From the NCBI GenBank assembly GCA_949358305.1, contig OX442324.1, positions 2,407,501-2,471,500 on the forward strand: DNA of 64,000 nucleotides. The letters are read 5' to 3'. The first letter of the stretch is position 1; each line of letters opens with the position of its first letter. Shown here one piece after another: positions 10,206-24,400 of the stretch. The position numbers and the translations under genes were made by a program. The notes under the pieces were generated by a model. The model was given only the letters and a program-made list of their open reading frames with translations. It did no database searches and had not been told where the DNA came from. This DNA is from Strigamia acuminata. Its lineage: Eukaryota; Arthropoda; Chilopoda; Geophilomorpha; Linotaeniidae.

Positions 10206-12044
10206 TTATTGTCTGATCAAAGGTAACGAGAGGACGAAACCTGTTTTCAATTCCGCCGGAACCGAACATGGCGCATACGCGAATTCGCTACCACAAATGC
10301 ATTCATTTGTTGTTCATTAACCTGTGTTTTTTCGTCACTTGTGGAGGAATTATAGAGTACATTTTGTGGATTTTTGAATGATTCCGTTATGGTGAATAGG
10401 TTTATCTTTTTATTTAACACTAACATTTTGGGGAAATGCATTTTTTCTTTATTTCTCCAGCACCAGGACATTTTTCTTCCAAAAGACTACACCAGTGCTC
10501 ACGAAGAATATTCGACGCCATTTGCTATTTACCGGCAACCGGAAGTGGCTTTTTTTTGTTGAGAATTTGAAAAAGTGAAAATTGGAAAGAAAAGACCAAA
10601 TAGAGATAAAAGTCGGTCGTGATTCGACTTTGAATTTGAAAAAAATTGCACTGTTCCGTCATGCCTGTCGTTGATTGTTATTTTGAAATATGGAGTGAAT
10701 TGACTTGTTTTATCCATCGTTTTGTATATTTGTTGCATTTGAAATTGAGCAATGGTTTATTGAATCTGTTTAGTAGTGGTTTGGCCTTTCGGCATTAAAG
10801 TTTTATGTTGAGGTGAATTTTGAATATTAATGAGAATTTTTATTTTTGCACAAAAAAAGTTTTCAGAGAAGGTTCCATGACGGATTTTCTTGCCGGAAAA
10901 AGATGGGTAACAAATTTGGGATTCCCAGCAGGTCACCCTTCCAAGTATTGAAAAGGCCTAAGTTGCTTTACTTCCGTGTTAAGAACGTGAGACCAGCATC
11001 GTTAGCCGTTTCTGTCCGAATTTGAGTATGAAATGTAGTGTTGTTGAGGTGATATGCATTGAAAATAATTTTCGAAAAGAAGGAACGTGGAAGTATTTGG
11101 AGTGTAGATACAATGTCACCCGGAAGTGACATAATGAAAGTTGTAATAAACGTGCAGATGATTACTCGGGATTACTCCATCATGTTGAAAATAAAAAATT
11201 TAAAAAAATTAAATCGTATTGTTTTTTAATTCGACATCGATCTAAAATTAGGGTTTATTTTCGGTGCGGGTGTATTGAATTTAAAAACGTATACAATGGA
11301 GAAAAAACAAAAGCCGTAGTTTGCAGTAAAAGCTGACGAAATAATAAATCCCTTCCACCTAACAAACATGACACATAATTACGTCACTAAATTGATCCGG
11401 GTTTATGTGTCATCGAGTGCTGCCATCTGTGGATCGAAGTAACGAGCAATGGAGACGTGCAGAAAAGCGAGCATTTTCTCATCCATTTAAGGTACAGATT
11501 GATTGATTCTAACCGCTCCGTTTCATTACTAATGCAATTTAGGAGTGATTTAAAAACTATAAAGTAATAACTGACGTAAATCGAAACGAGTTTTCCGCCG
11601 CAAAAGCAAAATGCAGGATGAACTTTGGACGCCAGTCGGCAGTCTACCATTATGGTGGCGGTAACAGATTTCGTGTGTGCAATTTTTTCCTGCACATCAC
11701 CAGTTCGCAAAATATGCGAAACGTCGTGCATTTCTTTTCGATTTGAAATTTAAGGTAATTCGAATTTTTCCGGAAATCGCTGACACAGAAAAAAATCAAA
11801 AAAAAAATTTGTTGCACCGCGCTGAGTGCCCTTGGTCCTAACCAAAGGTACGAGGCGGTTGCTAGCGATTTCCCAGCCTCGGCTTAATGATGGCGGTAAC
11901 TGATTTCCAGTGCAAATTTAACACCGAAGAAATATGACTTGAACGATTCGTCACTTATTCTTAATATTTTTGAGTGGATATTTAGTGTTTTTATTTTTTT
12001 AATTTAATTTAATTTTGTTTTAAAAATGTGTCGTTTTTTTACAG
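10206..12044. other. Spacer between TMBIM4 and alpha2/delta; likely promoter side
   Basis: Apart from the 5S-like remnant no feature is recognised. Because the first coding exon of the alpha2/delta gene begins behind a splice acceptor at 12044, at least one untranslated exon should lie upstream. A donor-like AAG/GTAATT near 11754 is one candidate, not proven. The 114-codon minus-strand frame at 11387-11731 has no family look. Confidence 0.35.
10910..11008 (-). pseudogene. 5S rRNA-like pseudogene or 5S-derived repeat
   Basis: Read on the minus strand, the stretch contains GGAAGTAAAGCAACTTAGGC, then AATACTTGGAAGGGTGACC, then TGCTGGGAATCCC. These match in order and spacing the conserved 5S rRNA segments GAAGTTAAGCAAC, AGTACTTGGATGGGTGACC and CTGGGAATACC, including the internal-control-region core. 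The 5' third is weak (CTGGTCTCACGTTC resembles CTGGTTCTCGTCCGATC). Many substitutions make a working 5S gene unlikely; a dispersed pseudogene or SINE3-like element is more plausible. Confidence 0.65.
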
Positions 12045-12186
12045 CTGAAATTTTCGATTCCATCATCGTCATCATGTACACGTGTGAATTCTCTTGTCGG
12101 ATCACTGTATGCTCCTTTTACCTTTTATTAATTGTTTTAAGCATACCTCACGCGAATAGCGAATATGAAGAAATTCCTCACACAGA
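12045..12186 (+). CDS. CACNA2D3: alpha2/delta exon 1: start codon and signal peptide
   Basis: Acceptor TTTTTTACAG ends at 12044, so an untranslated exon precedes. ATG at 12074 opens [20 protein letters not shown] and continues VLSIPHANS, an N-terminal leader with a hydrophobic core and likely cleavage after S29. Then EYEEIPHT and two bases (GA) before the donor GTAAGT. The phase-2 end joins to the lone A that begins exon 2 at 30347 to give a Glu codon, followed by VGNWAWRFG. The linkage across 18 kb rests on this phase match, the absence of a better leader between, and correct family order. Confidence 0.8.
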
Positions 12187-13235
12187 GTAAGTGTTTCTCT
12201 TTCTTTTTTCTTTTTTTCTTCAATTTCTTTAAAGTTAGGCCTATTTTTAACATTTAGGCTTAACTTTTTGTTTCTTTATTTCTTTATTTGTATTTCTTGT
12301 TTTAAGAATTGTATTTCAATCAGGGAAAAAAAAGATTCACATTTTTTTTCTTCTTTTTTTGAATACAAAAATGTTCAATATATATTTTTAATCATGATGG
12401 GTGTGGTTTCTGGTTACCATGGTGATAACTCAAACATGGGCACATGCAGGTGTGCAAGACGTACATCATTTTTCTTCCAATTCTTCACTTTTTCTGAGAA
12501 ATGAAATTTTTTTCATTTCCGAATTTCTCCAAAATTCGTCTAATGGCTCGTCGATGCACACTTTTTTGGCACTTACGATTCTCTCGAACAAAAATAAAAT
12601 ATATATATAAAAAAAAAGACCAAACCTCCTCACCCCCTTAAAAAAAAAGAACAAAAAAAATTCAGTCGACGATGATTGCATCCAAAACATGCACGTAATT
12701 GAACGCCATTAAATCTAATAACGAAGAAACGAGAAGGGGAAAAAAAGAATATTTTTTTTTTCTCTTTGGATTATCTGGTAGTTTCACTTTAAATTTGAGA
12801 TTAGGCACGTTGCTATGGTTACTGCATCCCGTTGTGAATCAATAGGCTACATCTGGTGCCCTCTGCAATCAAACGGAGGTTTGCAATGGAGGAGGTGAGA
12901 GTGGACACTTCATGAATTCAACCCACAATGCCCAGTGTGGAATGCTTTTGCCCATTTCCACTGCTGGACATTGAGTGTGGTGATAATAAAACTGATTGGT
13001 TGAAATTAATACCCGGTATATGCTGTATATGCTTTGCCACCTGCTTCCATATTTTCGGTCTACGTGGGAACCAGGTGGTCGCCAATTTGGAGCCGGAGAG
13101 CCGGGAAAAAGCGGGAGAGAGAGGAGGGAAAGTGAACAATGAGTGAGCTATGAACGTGTTGTTCACGTGGAAGAAAGGATGGCCAATTTAGTGTCGCGAT
13201 GCGAGTGCAAAAAGTGTTTTCCGAAGTGAATGATT

Positions 13236-13281
<46 letters not shown>

Positions 13282-16200
13282 CTTGAAGCGAAAAATAACT
13301 TGGTCAAGACCAAGAGGAGAGAATGTTGTAAGCGAGTCGACGGAGAAAATCGTCGAGAAAATATTAGAGTTTGCGTTGTATTTGTCATTGAAATCAATCT
13401 TTATTAACCCTCCCCACCCCAACCTAGGGTCAATTTTGACCTCCAAAAGTGTTTTTATTTTTTTTCTCAAAAACTATTGGGATTTTTATTCTGAAATTTC
13501 ATGTATTTTCATTTAACATCATAACAAACAATAACAAAAATAATAGTTTTAAAAATCGCAAAAAAAATTTTCCACAAAATTCCTTTGTTTACTCACTACT
13601 TTTGAATGCAATGTCAATTATTTTTGTCGCTCTCTTTTGACAAATACCGAATTGCTGAAATTTCTTCATAAACATGAAATACTCAGAGAATAAAATCATT
13701 TTCACTCATTTTTGGAAAAATTTTTTCGGCTTGGGGTCAAAAATGGGTTGGGTGAGTAAGGGATTTTTTTTAGATTGGGGCTGCGAGGGTTAAAATGGAC
13801 GTATACGGTTGGGACCACCGATGGTTCCAAAATAAAGTCGTCGTTAAGATAGGTTTTACACTTAGTTCGGTATATTGGTGCGAACTCATGTGTAGCTTAA
13901 GACTATCTATAGTTTGAAAATTTTTGGAGCAGATAATTCTAATTTAGTTGTATGAACTAGATAACAGCCAAAGTTAGTCCTTAACACTTCCCATAATTAT
14001 CTGTGAATGGTCAGTTGATTGTTTATTGAGCTGTGTGTTAGCCTGGATATGTGGTCGTGCGAACGCATTAGTCTAATCATTTTGTAGGCAAAATCATCAC
14101 AACTTAATGTAGGCTAGCGTAGGTTAGGGCTTCGTTTGGTGCGAGGGAGGTATTAGGGAGAGGAGTGAAGAGACAAACCCATATGGTTGAAAAATACATT
14201 GAAATTCTATTGCAATGTATTTTTAAATGCATTGGGTTTCGCGAGAAGGTATTTTTCTAATCTATTTTTACATGCTATTGGTTTGCAAGTGATAATACAT
14301 TTTGTAAAATGTGTTATGAAATGCATTTCCAATGTTATTATTTGTCAAATGCAAATAGCGTATTTTCTCGATTAGCCGCGGCTACTATTCGAGGGATTTC
14401 ATAACCAAACAGGAAACGGTTAATGAAACATTCGTCGATGATGATGGTTATTTAAATAGAAAATTTAAAAAGAAAGTGAAATTTTAATAGAAAAAATTAA
14501 AATTTTACTGAGAAAAATAAAATTTTAATGAAAAAGGTGAAATTTCTATCAAAAAAATGGAAATTTCAATGGAAAAAGTGAAATTTTAATGGAAAAAAGT
14601 AAAATTTCAATAGAAAAAAAGCGAAATTTCAATGGAAAAAAGTGAAATTTTAATGAAAAAAGTGAAATTTTAATAGAAAAAATTAAAATTTTACTGAGAA
14701 AAATAAAATTTTAATGAAAAAGGTGAAATTTCTATCAAAAAAATGGAAATTTCAATGGAAAAAGTGAAATTTTAATGGAAAAAAGTAAAATTTCAATAGA
14801 AAAAAGCGAAATTTCAATGGAAAAAAGTGAAATTTTAATGAAAAAAGTGAAATTTTAATAGAAAAAATTAAAATTTTACTGAGAAAAATAAAATTTTAAT
14901 GAAAAAGGTGAAATTTCTATCAAAAAAATGGAAATTTCAATGGAAAAAGTGAAATTTTAATAGAAAAAATTAAAATTTTACTGAGAAAAATAAAATTTTA
15001 ATGAAAAAGGTGAAATTTCTATAAAAAAATGGAAATTTCAATGGAAAAAGTGAAATTTTAATAGAAAAAATTAAAATTTTACTGAGAAAACTAAAATTTT
15101 ACTGAGAAAACTAAAATTTTAATGAAAAAGGTGAAATTTCTATCAAAAAAATGGAAATTTCAATGGAAAAAGTGAAATTTTAATAGAAAAAATTAAAATT
15201 TTACTGAGAAAAATAAAATTTTAATGAAAAAGGTGAAATTTCTATAAAAAAAATGGAAATTTCAATGGAAAAAGTGAAATTTTAATGGAAAAGTGAAATT
15301 TCAATGAAAAAAAGTAAAATTTCAATGGAAAAAGTGAAATTTCAATGAAAAAAGTGAAATTTCAATGGAAAAAGTGAAATTTCAATGGAAAAAGTGAAAT
15401 TTCAATGAAAAAATTGAAATTTTAATCAAAATATGGTAAACAATTGTAGTAAGAGCCGCCCTTGATTAAGAGCCGCGACTCTTACTCGAGAAAATACGGT
15501 AATACAAATAATACCCGGTACTAAACATTTTGGAATGCAATGTGTTGTAAAATCTATTTGTCATTTTTTAAAAATGTGAGCATGGTGAACAATAAGCAAA
15601 TGTAATAACTAAAGGTAGGCTGACACTTGTGTTTGCAGTAGACTAAGAAACATGAAACATGCAAAGTACGTGCTTTTGGACGTTGACGTTCGAACAGACG
15701 TGTAGCCAATCAGAAGGATTTCAATTCTCGCCAACTCACGTTAGTGATGGCGAGATTTAATTTAAATGGTAATGGTGACCTAGGAAGCTTTTTGATTGGC
15801 TCGACGCAATATGTGCAGTTTTGAGTGCTGTTCGTACGTCCTGATGTGTGAACAGAAACTGCGTTAGAACCTGACTTATGTTTCCTTGCAAGCATCGCGC
15901 GCCGTGTCTAAATATTTATTAGACACGTGCAGGCGATGTGACAGGGGACGCAGGCTGCCGACTGTTTTGTATCACGTTGTCTGCCCGTTGGCCGTTTCTC
16001 AGGAATTAAAATATCTCTAGCTCCACCTATCTTGTAGGAAATTGTCTTCTTTTAAAGTCTAGGTGTGTTCGAATTGTTTATCGAGGAGATTTTCCAAACG
16101 CCCTTCGGAGGTCAGGAGCAAAGTGATGGAATAATTAAGAATCTTGTTTAGGGTGTTGGGCCATGCGAGGAGCATTTTGTGGGATAAATTTTTTAAAGAC

Positions 16201-18385
16201 TTGACCTTGCAATTGAATTTGTTGGGGAAACCACGGAAATCTCAGAGGTGGGTGGCAGATGTTCTTGTCGTAGAAACAGTATCTTAAATCGGACAAGGGT
16301 GGGAAAGTTGTAGTCTTCGCGCTTGGAGTAGGGTAAGAAATAACGGTGATGCAAGAGCAAAGTGCGATGTAGGAGAAATAAGGTGAAGTAAACTATCCAT
16401 TATAATTCTTGTTGGCTGGCTGCTTTGTCAGGAAATGATTAGGTGATGATTTCAGCCAATCATGACCCATATGGTTGAAAAATACATTGCAATGTATTTT
16501 GAAATGCATGTTATTGGTTTGCAAATGTATTCTGCAATGTTATTGTTTGTCAAATATGATTATATGGATTCATTATCAAAATGTATTTTATAAAATGTGT
16601 TTTAAAATGCATTAGGATTGCAAATGTATTGTCAAAATATTTTTTTGCAATTATATTATGAAATGCACAAATAATACCGTATGCTGAATTGTGCGAAGGA
16701 AATGATATACATTTTGAAATGCGTTGCAATATAATTTCATTGTGTTTTTGAACCATATGGAAGTTATACTCTTTCCACACTCAAGAAGAGCCCTGGAATC
16801 TCGGCTCCCATTGGCCTAGTCTGATTACTCAGAACTGTAGTTGAAGTTCTACTACAAGAAAAAGTAGTTCCCTATAATTTTTAGTCTTTTTTAGTTTAAT
16901 TTTGATTGAAATGATGTAATTTTAATGTTATTCTAGAATAAAAAGTATTTTCTATTTTTAAAATAAAGTTTTATATTGTTTTTATTTTAAAATGCATGTC
17001 TGTTAAGTTTATTACTTGCTTGGAAATTGATTGCAATGTCTGTACTTCTATTTATATCTGTATGTCTGTATAATGCATTTCTGGTGTTTTGAGTCTTTTT
17101 TATGTATCACTACACAAGTGAAATGGCTTGGCCAATGGGAGCCAAGATTCCAGGGCTCTTCTTGAGTGTGGAAAGAGTATAGTTCGTTGCGGCAATGGAC
17201 ATGTTCGCTCAAAGCAAATGAATTGTTAGTTGGGGCGCTCTAAAATAAAAGTAAGAAGTTGTCGGGACTTTTTTCTGATGGTAGCCGGCAGTAATTTGTC
17301 TGCTGACCAATGGGAATTAGTGGATTCTTTGGGTTGATAGAGGCAAGTAACAAAGTCACTGTCGACCAATTGCAAACAATCATGCAGTCACACGATCAAT
17401 TCACATCACATGACTACTATGAAAAGAGGTTTTAAAAAAGGAGTTGAGCAGCAGCAGCAAATGGAATAATAAATGGGGATTGTGTAGTTGGCTGTTTCTT
17501 ACTGCAACTATTACGAACAAATGTAAGCATCAGCTAAGTTACTTGATTCTTTACTGTAAGTGCAAGTGCGAACAGTGTGAATGTGAGCCTGGCACTGCAC
17601 TTGGAAGTACGGAGCAGGCCCAATGGGAACAGATGATCAGCACCTTGGAAACCGGCTGTGCTGCAACGTTCAGAGTAATTCTTAAGGATTTTGAACAAGA
17701 AGAAATTAATTAAAAATGTTAAGACTAGTACGGTTCGCACCTGGTATCGTGATGCCAAATGCAAACTGCACAATGCGCATCACATTCTGCACATGCATTT
17801 AACGTGGCGATTGTCAAGCTCGTTGTCGTTGCACACAAAAGAAAAATGTTGGTATCACTTCAAATGGTTGAAAATAGACTGAAATGTATTGCAATGTATT
17901 TTGAAATGTATTGGGTTTCACGAGAATGCATTATGTAATAGATTTTTGCATGCTATTGGTTTGCAAATGATAATACGTTTTGTAAAATTTATTATGAAAT
18001 GCGTTTCCAATACTATTTGTCAAATATGAATGCATTTTTGCAATTGTATTATGAAATGCTTTATTTAATGTACAAATAATATACTTAATTTGGTGAAATG
18101 CCATGCACTTCGGAATGCAATAAGTGAAAAGCAATATAGTGTAAAATATATTTTTGAACCATATGGGATGCTGTAAATTACTTTTGGTAATGAGTTTATT
18201 GTTGTTTATTTACTAGGCTAATTACTGCTAAAGCAACCACTGGAATTAGGAAATGATCTGCGCAGAATGGGATGCGCAGTAGGAATTTAGCGTAGCATAA
18301 AGATATCGGGCGCAAAGTGTAGTTCTTGCTTGCATTTTCCCATTGATTGTCCAGTAAGGTTGTCTGGCAGAAGCGTTTGCCAAGA

Positions 18386-18418
<33 letters not shown>

Positions 18419-21400
18419 TTCGAAGGAGATGAGACGCAGCTCTAGTTCCCGACATAAATTTGATGTGTCTAATTAAATGAGGATTACAGCTTTGCACACA
18501 GCATTAGGGTGTCCCAAGGAAGCGTTTTGGAAATTCATAAGTGTATTGTTTGATTAGATTAGATTCGATTATTGGAACTGAGGTGTTAAATTTTCGTAAT
18601 TCACTTTTGGGAATGAGTATAGAGGAGAAAAGACGAAGGAGGCCGTACGGATTAATAAATATAAGAGGAAGGAATGAATTGTAACTTACTTTAATCTTTT
18701 TTCTTTGTGATACGACAAAAGTGAAACCCGATGCCAAGTTTTGTTGATAGCTTAATCTGTAAAGGGGAAAAGATATGATGGGTTGCTAGGCTCCAGATGA
18801 AAGGGAAAAGTCAAAGCACAGTTTTGTTTTTATTTGAAATAACTCATAAGTAATCTTTTTTCTTTTTCTTTTTTTCTTTTACTTTGGTTAAGTATGAGTG
18901 AAATTACTTTAAATTTTTTTACGTCAACTTGACGAGCTTAACTTAATACGAAGGGAGTTAATTGGAAGAATTTGGGGACCAATCACGAATGGATTCCACA
19001 ATTTTGAGTAAACTATACTCTGGCCGAGTATAAGAGTGCGCTATTTCCTATTGGCCCAGCTTGATTACTCCTAACTGTGGACTGTGTACTTCCACCAGGA
19101 AAAGTAGTCTTGTTCTATTTTTAATTTGTATATGATTATTTTAATGTTCGAAATGATGTAAGTTTATTTTTTTTCTTTCATAAAATGTTTTTTAAAATCA
19201 TAAAATATTGTTTTATGCTGGTTTTATTTCTAAATACATGTTTGTTCAGACTGTTTATTGGTTGCTTTGTCAGGAAAGCAAGCAGTTTTTGAATTTTCTT
19301 ATCGGTTGCTTTGTCTGGAAAGCACTCAACATGTATTTTGGTCTGTTTTTTGGGATCACTACACTAGTGAAAAGGCTGGGCCAATAGGAAATAGCGCACT
19401 CTTATATTTGGCCAGTGTATGTGTGTAAAAACATTTGACTTGTATATGGTTTACACAAAAGTTGTTTAAAGACGAGTTACATTTAAAATGCCATTTAGAC
19501 TGAACATTTTTTGTTGTTAAAATATTTGCAAATATTTTGCAATATTGCAATATTTTTAACTTTTGGAGAAACGTCTTTCGACAGAATTACCGGTTGAAAA
19601 TACCGGTAATTCTGGTTGAAAATAATTGAGTTGAAAATAATTGAGTCGCAAAATTCCTGATCGAAAGGAATCCAGGTAGAAAAAATTCCACTGTCCCCTA
19701 CAGTTTGCGCCCCAGTGTCTTGATGCCAAATTCAAACTGCGCACCACATTCTGCACTTGCTAGTTGCGCACAAAGGAAATAAAGCAACAATATTTCAGTA
19801 CAGTGTTGTAGATCACTTTAGTTAATGAGTTTATTGTTGTTTTTTTTACTTTACTTAATATACTGCTAAATAACGGCTGGAATTAGGGAATGAAGTGCGC
19901 AGAATAGGATGCGCAGTAGGAATTTGGCATGGAGATACCGGGCGCAAACTGTAACTGCATACGAAAAGTCGTTTAGACTAGACTAAGCATTTCGAATGTT
20001 AATTTGGTGTCATTTGATCCGGTCAGCTGAACCGAGGGATGTCTCGATTTAACCTCAGAAATGGCTGCCGATGTTAGTCAGTTTTCTTGGTGCATTGACA
20101 CCACAAGAAATTGTGACAGTTGAGTCGAGAGTGATAGGATTGCGTTGAGAACAATGCAATCATGAATGTCATCATTGACAGTGCGCATGCGCACCAAGTT
20201 CAGACGACGAAACGTGTTTAACTGCAATTTAAAATGCACTTTCTAGTGTGTGTAAATTTATTGCAGCTTAAAACATGAGCTGTCTAAAATACGCGTTTAG
20301 ACAGACCAGACTAAACGAGTTTTGAATGCATTTGGAGCAGTTGTCTGCTAAACCCAGCGTGTTGAATTATGACTTTTTTTCCCCATCTCCAAAAACAAGT
20401 AATATAAAATTTTAAGCCATAAATTGCAGAAGTAATTAAGAAAATTATGAATTTGAATTTTAATCATAATTATTTTTTTTTTAAGAAAAAAAAATATAAT
20501 AAAATAAATGGAATTCATATTTCAATTTCGGGGTTGTTATGGGTGACATCTTTCATCAGCAAGCAGTTTGAAACAGGAAGACGAAAAGGGGCCCATTATT
20601 TTGCATCCCCCTCTCTCGGTAAAAATCAATGATCATAGATCAGCTCCTTTTCCTTCCAACATCACATTGGAAACATGGCCGACTTATGGCATAGGGTAAA
20701 AATGGAGCCGACTGGCAAATAAATTGCCAACCAAAAAGAATTTTCAACATGGAAGCACGTTGTGCTAATTTCTGCTCCGATTTTTCTTTTATTGCTTTAA
20801 AAAGTAGTTGTGCGCGAATACCAACATTTGGCACCAACTTTTCTACTTGGCTTCACATCTCATCAACAAAACCATTTCTTCGAAATAAAAAAGAAAATAA
20901 AAATAAAAAAAAAGTTTTATATATATAATATATATAAAAAAAAATATTTTTGTTATTATAATTGTAAAATTTTCGTTTGTAATATTTATTTGGTTAAAAA
21001 TGCAGTGCGAAATGCCGAGTTGCATCATTTTGTTTTGGAAAATACCACCACCGCCTTCTATCGACCAAGGCCTTCTTTTCTCTCTTTTACAAGGCCTGCC
21101 AAGTTCTGGTTCGATCAATATTTTTATCATCTCTAAACACATGTAACCCTCTCAGCCAATCGCAGTTAGTTTTACGAATAATCCTCGATATTTCGTCCAA
21201 GGTGAGACTCGCTGCCCCCAAGTCAGGGCTACTTTTTTTTTTCTTTCTATTCTTTCGTTTTTTTTTCTTCCTTCCTTTTTTCATGGGGCTTGCTATCAGT
21301 ATCCATGACGACATTGCCAGATTTACTAATGTCCAATGTCCATAAGACTTTTTTTTTGTTGTCAAGGCAACAGCTGACTTAACAATAGCTGGAGCCAATC

Positions 21401-24400
21401 GAGTTTTAGATGAAAAACAAATTAGGTGAGTGCACGCAGCAATCTGAGCTTTTTGTCTGAGTGTGTGCACTGTTATGGGACATTGGTTGAACAGATGTCG
21501 CTAACGGCTAGCCCTACCTGATAACCAGGGCTCTGTGAATTAATCGATCAAGTTTAGTCGATGTTGGCCAACAACACACACGCTATAGCTGCATTGCAAA
21601 ACTCATTTAGACTAATCTCGAAAGGGGTGTTTGACTGTTTGAGTTGGATGTGTAATAAAGAAAATCAAGATGGGTGGAAAATTAGCGTCGTTGCTTGTTT
21701 CCGGTGAGGGCGCTGTGTGTGACGTCACAAAAGGTATGGAGGATGCATGTGGGATGTGTGAAAGTGAGATCGACGAGTGTAGTGAGGAGATTATTTTTGA
21801 AAAAAATGTGAAGTATATTTTTATGCTAATGTAATGATTCTTTAATGTATCAAAATTTCAATTTTTATAACATTTGGTGGTCGTAAACTGTTGTATCGTG
21901 TTGGCGATGGCTCCACACATGGCGACTGACGTTTTCTTAATTTCTCACTGCAATTTTCAACTCTATACTCCAAACCGGTACAACGTGGTCCTAATTCCTA
22001 TTGGTTGAGCCGGATTACGCCTAACTGTGGTCTGTGCTCTACTACGTGGAAAAGTAGTTCTGTTTATTTTCAATGAATTTCAGGGTAAAAAGTGATTAGA
22101 ATGATGGATTTTATTTATTTGGTAATAAAATGTTCATTTTATTTGCTAAAATAAGCTTTTCCCACTTTTAATCAATCAAACAATGTTAGCATAGTTTGTT
22201 GGTTTCTTTTGGCAGGTAAACAAAGATTTAGTTTTTTATTGGTTGTTTTACTTAGTTAGATTACAATTCTGGTGTTGTGGGCCACTACACAAGTGAGACG
22301 GTTCAACCAATAGGTGTTAGGACAACGTTGTAAGGGTTTGGAGTATAGGCGCGTTTAATTCGTATAAGAAAGCCACTCTCCGTACTTTCATTCCTTTTAG
22401 AAGGCAGAACGGAAGTGACTAAATAACACGCGCGTGCACACGACACATGAGACCAGTTAGATCGGCCGCCATGACAATGAAAGCGGCTAATGAGCATGCT
22501 CGTGTTTTGTCAAATGGGTGCGTTGATTCAAAAGTCTCACCTTTTCTTTCATAAATTGAACGCACCAACCGACTCCATTAAAATTTGAAAATTCAAACTT
22601 ATTAGTTGAAATGATGTCATACTACAACGTCGTTGCAGCCTGGTCCTGAGAATTGATGACGTTATAACTCATTAGGCCAATCAGATCTTCTCCCAGTTGC
22701 TTCTATGGAGCGGGGTGAGCAATGTCTAAAGGTGGGTTCACACTTGTGTTCACACTAGGGGCGACGCAACGCAACACAAGGAAAAAGTAATCAAACGCAA
22801 CGCAGAGTCTGTTCACACTATAGGGCACGTGTAAACAGAGTTGCAACAATTGATGCTGCGTCTGGCCAATCTGATGGTTTCAATGAAACCTGGAATTAGA
22901 TCTAGTTCTAGAACTAGTTCCAGAATCCGAAAATGGCGGCCTGTTTCCATGTGGTAAAGTCTCACCAACCAAACGTGAATCGACGAGAATTGAAGTCGAC
23001 CGTGATTGGTTGGCCGCAAGACCTTTCCTTGTGTTGCTTACTTCAACTCGGAGTTGAAGCAGGAATTGGCGTCAACGTCAGGAATTTTTGGACGCAAGCA
23101 GCTTGCGTTGCGTCAGTTTTCTTGCGTTGCGTCTAGTGTGAACACAAGTGTGAACCCACCTTAAGGGCCCATGACATCAGGGGGTCCAAAAAGGGGCCCA
23201 ATTTGCAGGCTGGAGGCCCGTTTTTACATTTTGCATACAGGCAACCTATCATCTTTTAGTTGTCTCGTATATTTTGTCCGGCTGCCGATCTTAGTCGTAA
23301 ATGCAAGCATTTAATTTCATTTAAAATGACACGCTTGATTAAATTAATTAAAAAACAATATATACCGAACTGTAAAACAAAAAAGGCGTCTTGACAGGTT
23401 TGATTTCGTAGATTGGATAGAAGGTAAGTGATATCCAGCCTGCTCGTCACATAAATCACTTGGAAGGAAGATAAAGAGGTCAATTGGGGTGGCTTACGAA
23501 CAAGTGACTTCTGAAGCACGATTTTTTTTAGTCATGATCAAATTTTCATCATTTTCGCCTTCTATTGAACATTTCTACTGTCCAGGCTGACATTATTGTT
23601 CAATTTAGATGTTGAGTTGAGTCGTTTGTTTAATTTAGATGTTAAATTTAATGATTTTGTGTCATTTACATATTGGATTCAGTCGTCTTTGTCAATTTAG
23701 ACCCGCGTTTTGAAGGATACCGCGTTTTATTAGAGCATTTACGGTACTCTTCAATCCGCCTGTTTAATATGTATGAATTTAATAGAGTTGTGATCGGTCT
23801 GCTCCAGCTAGCACGAAAAGCAACAAACAGAGCTAATTACAAATATATACAGTGTAATATTAATATATAAAAAAATGGAAGAAGTCAACTGTAGTTAGTC
23901 TGAATTTCTCGTGGGGGGAAAAAGAAAAACCCCGCAACAGTGGCGGCCGAATTGGTGTTAGAATTCGAAGCCATGGCTTTGTTTGAAAAAGGTTAAATCA
24001 ATTTTAACATGTATAATGGGTCAATTGAATTTCTTTGAGATTTTACGAGATTTACTCCATTTGACCTGTAAGCCTCGTTTTCGTGCTTTTTGGCAACAGC
24101 ATGGAAACGAGGCTTAGAGGTCAAAAAGGGCCATAAAATGTGGGAAATGGCGTAATATATCTGAAAAAAGCATGCTTAAATGGGGTACACGAGCAAGAGC
24201 CCTTCCTATTCCCTCACACTTTTTCATTTTGCGTGGGTCATTTTGAATATAAACTGCCGTTTGATTATATAGTTTTCGAGATTATTTTGCTTTGCTTATT
24301 ATTCGGGCAAATGATTTTGATAAGGAATGTGATGTGATTTAATGTCGCGGCCATTACCAACTGTAATGGAAATGCGCCGCTTGGCGCATGCGTTGGTGGG

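Larger units (their letters stand above)
14178..15575. mobile_element. CATATGG palindromic element, split by a later insertion
   Basis: The left part (14178-14357) starts CCATATGGTTGAAAAATACATT, as in the copies at 16467, 17861 and 40331. The sequence resumes after 15499 with ACAAATAATAC...CATTTTGGAATGCAATG, which corresponds to the right half of those copies. The terminal right end is decayed. An element of 1.1 kb sits in the middle. Confidence 0.65.

Noticed and set aside
13060-13516. Frames with poly-K or poly-F across 13.2 kb
   Set aside because: Caused by the 45-base T run.
14455-15430. CRISPR-like array
   Set aside because: Units are contiguous without unique spacers, in animal DNA; it is a minisatellite.
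17444-17713. 89-codon frame with [13 protein letters not shown]
   Set aside because: No ATG start, no splice context, no family resemblance; the Cys run comes from a TGCAAGTGCG-like short repeat.
21087-21470. 127-codon minus-strand frame
   Set aside because: Largely Lys-rich sequence from T-rich tracts ([16 protein letters not shown]); no domain and no splice support.
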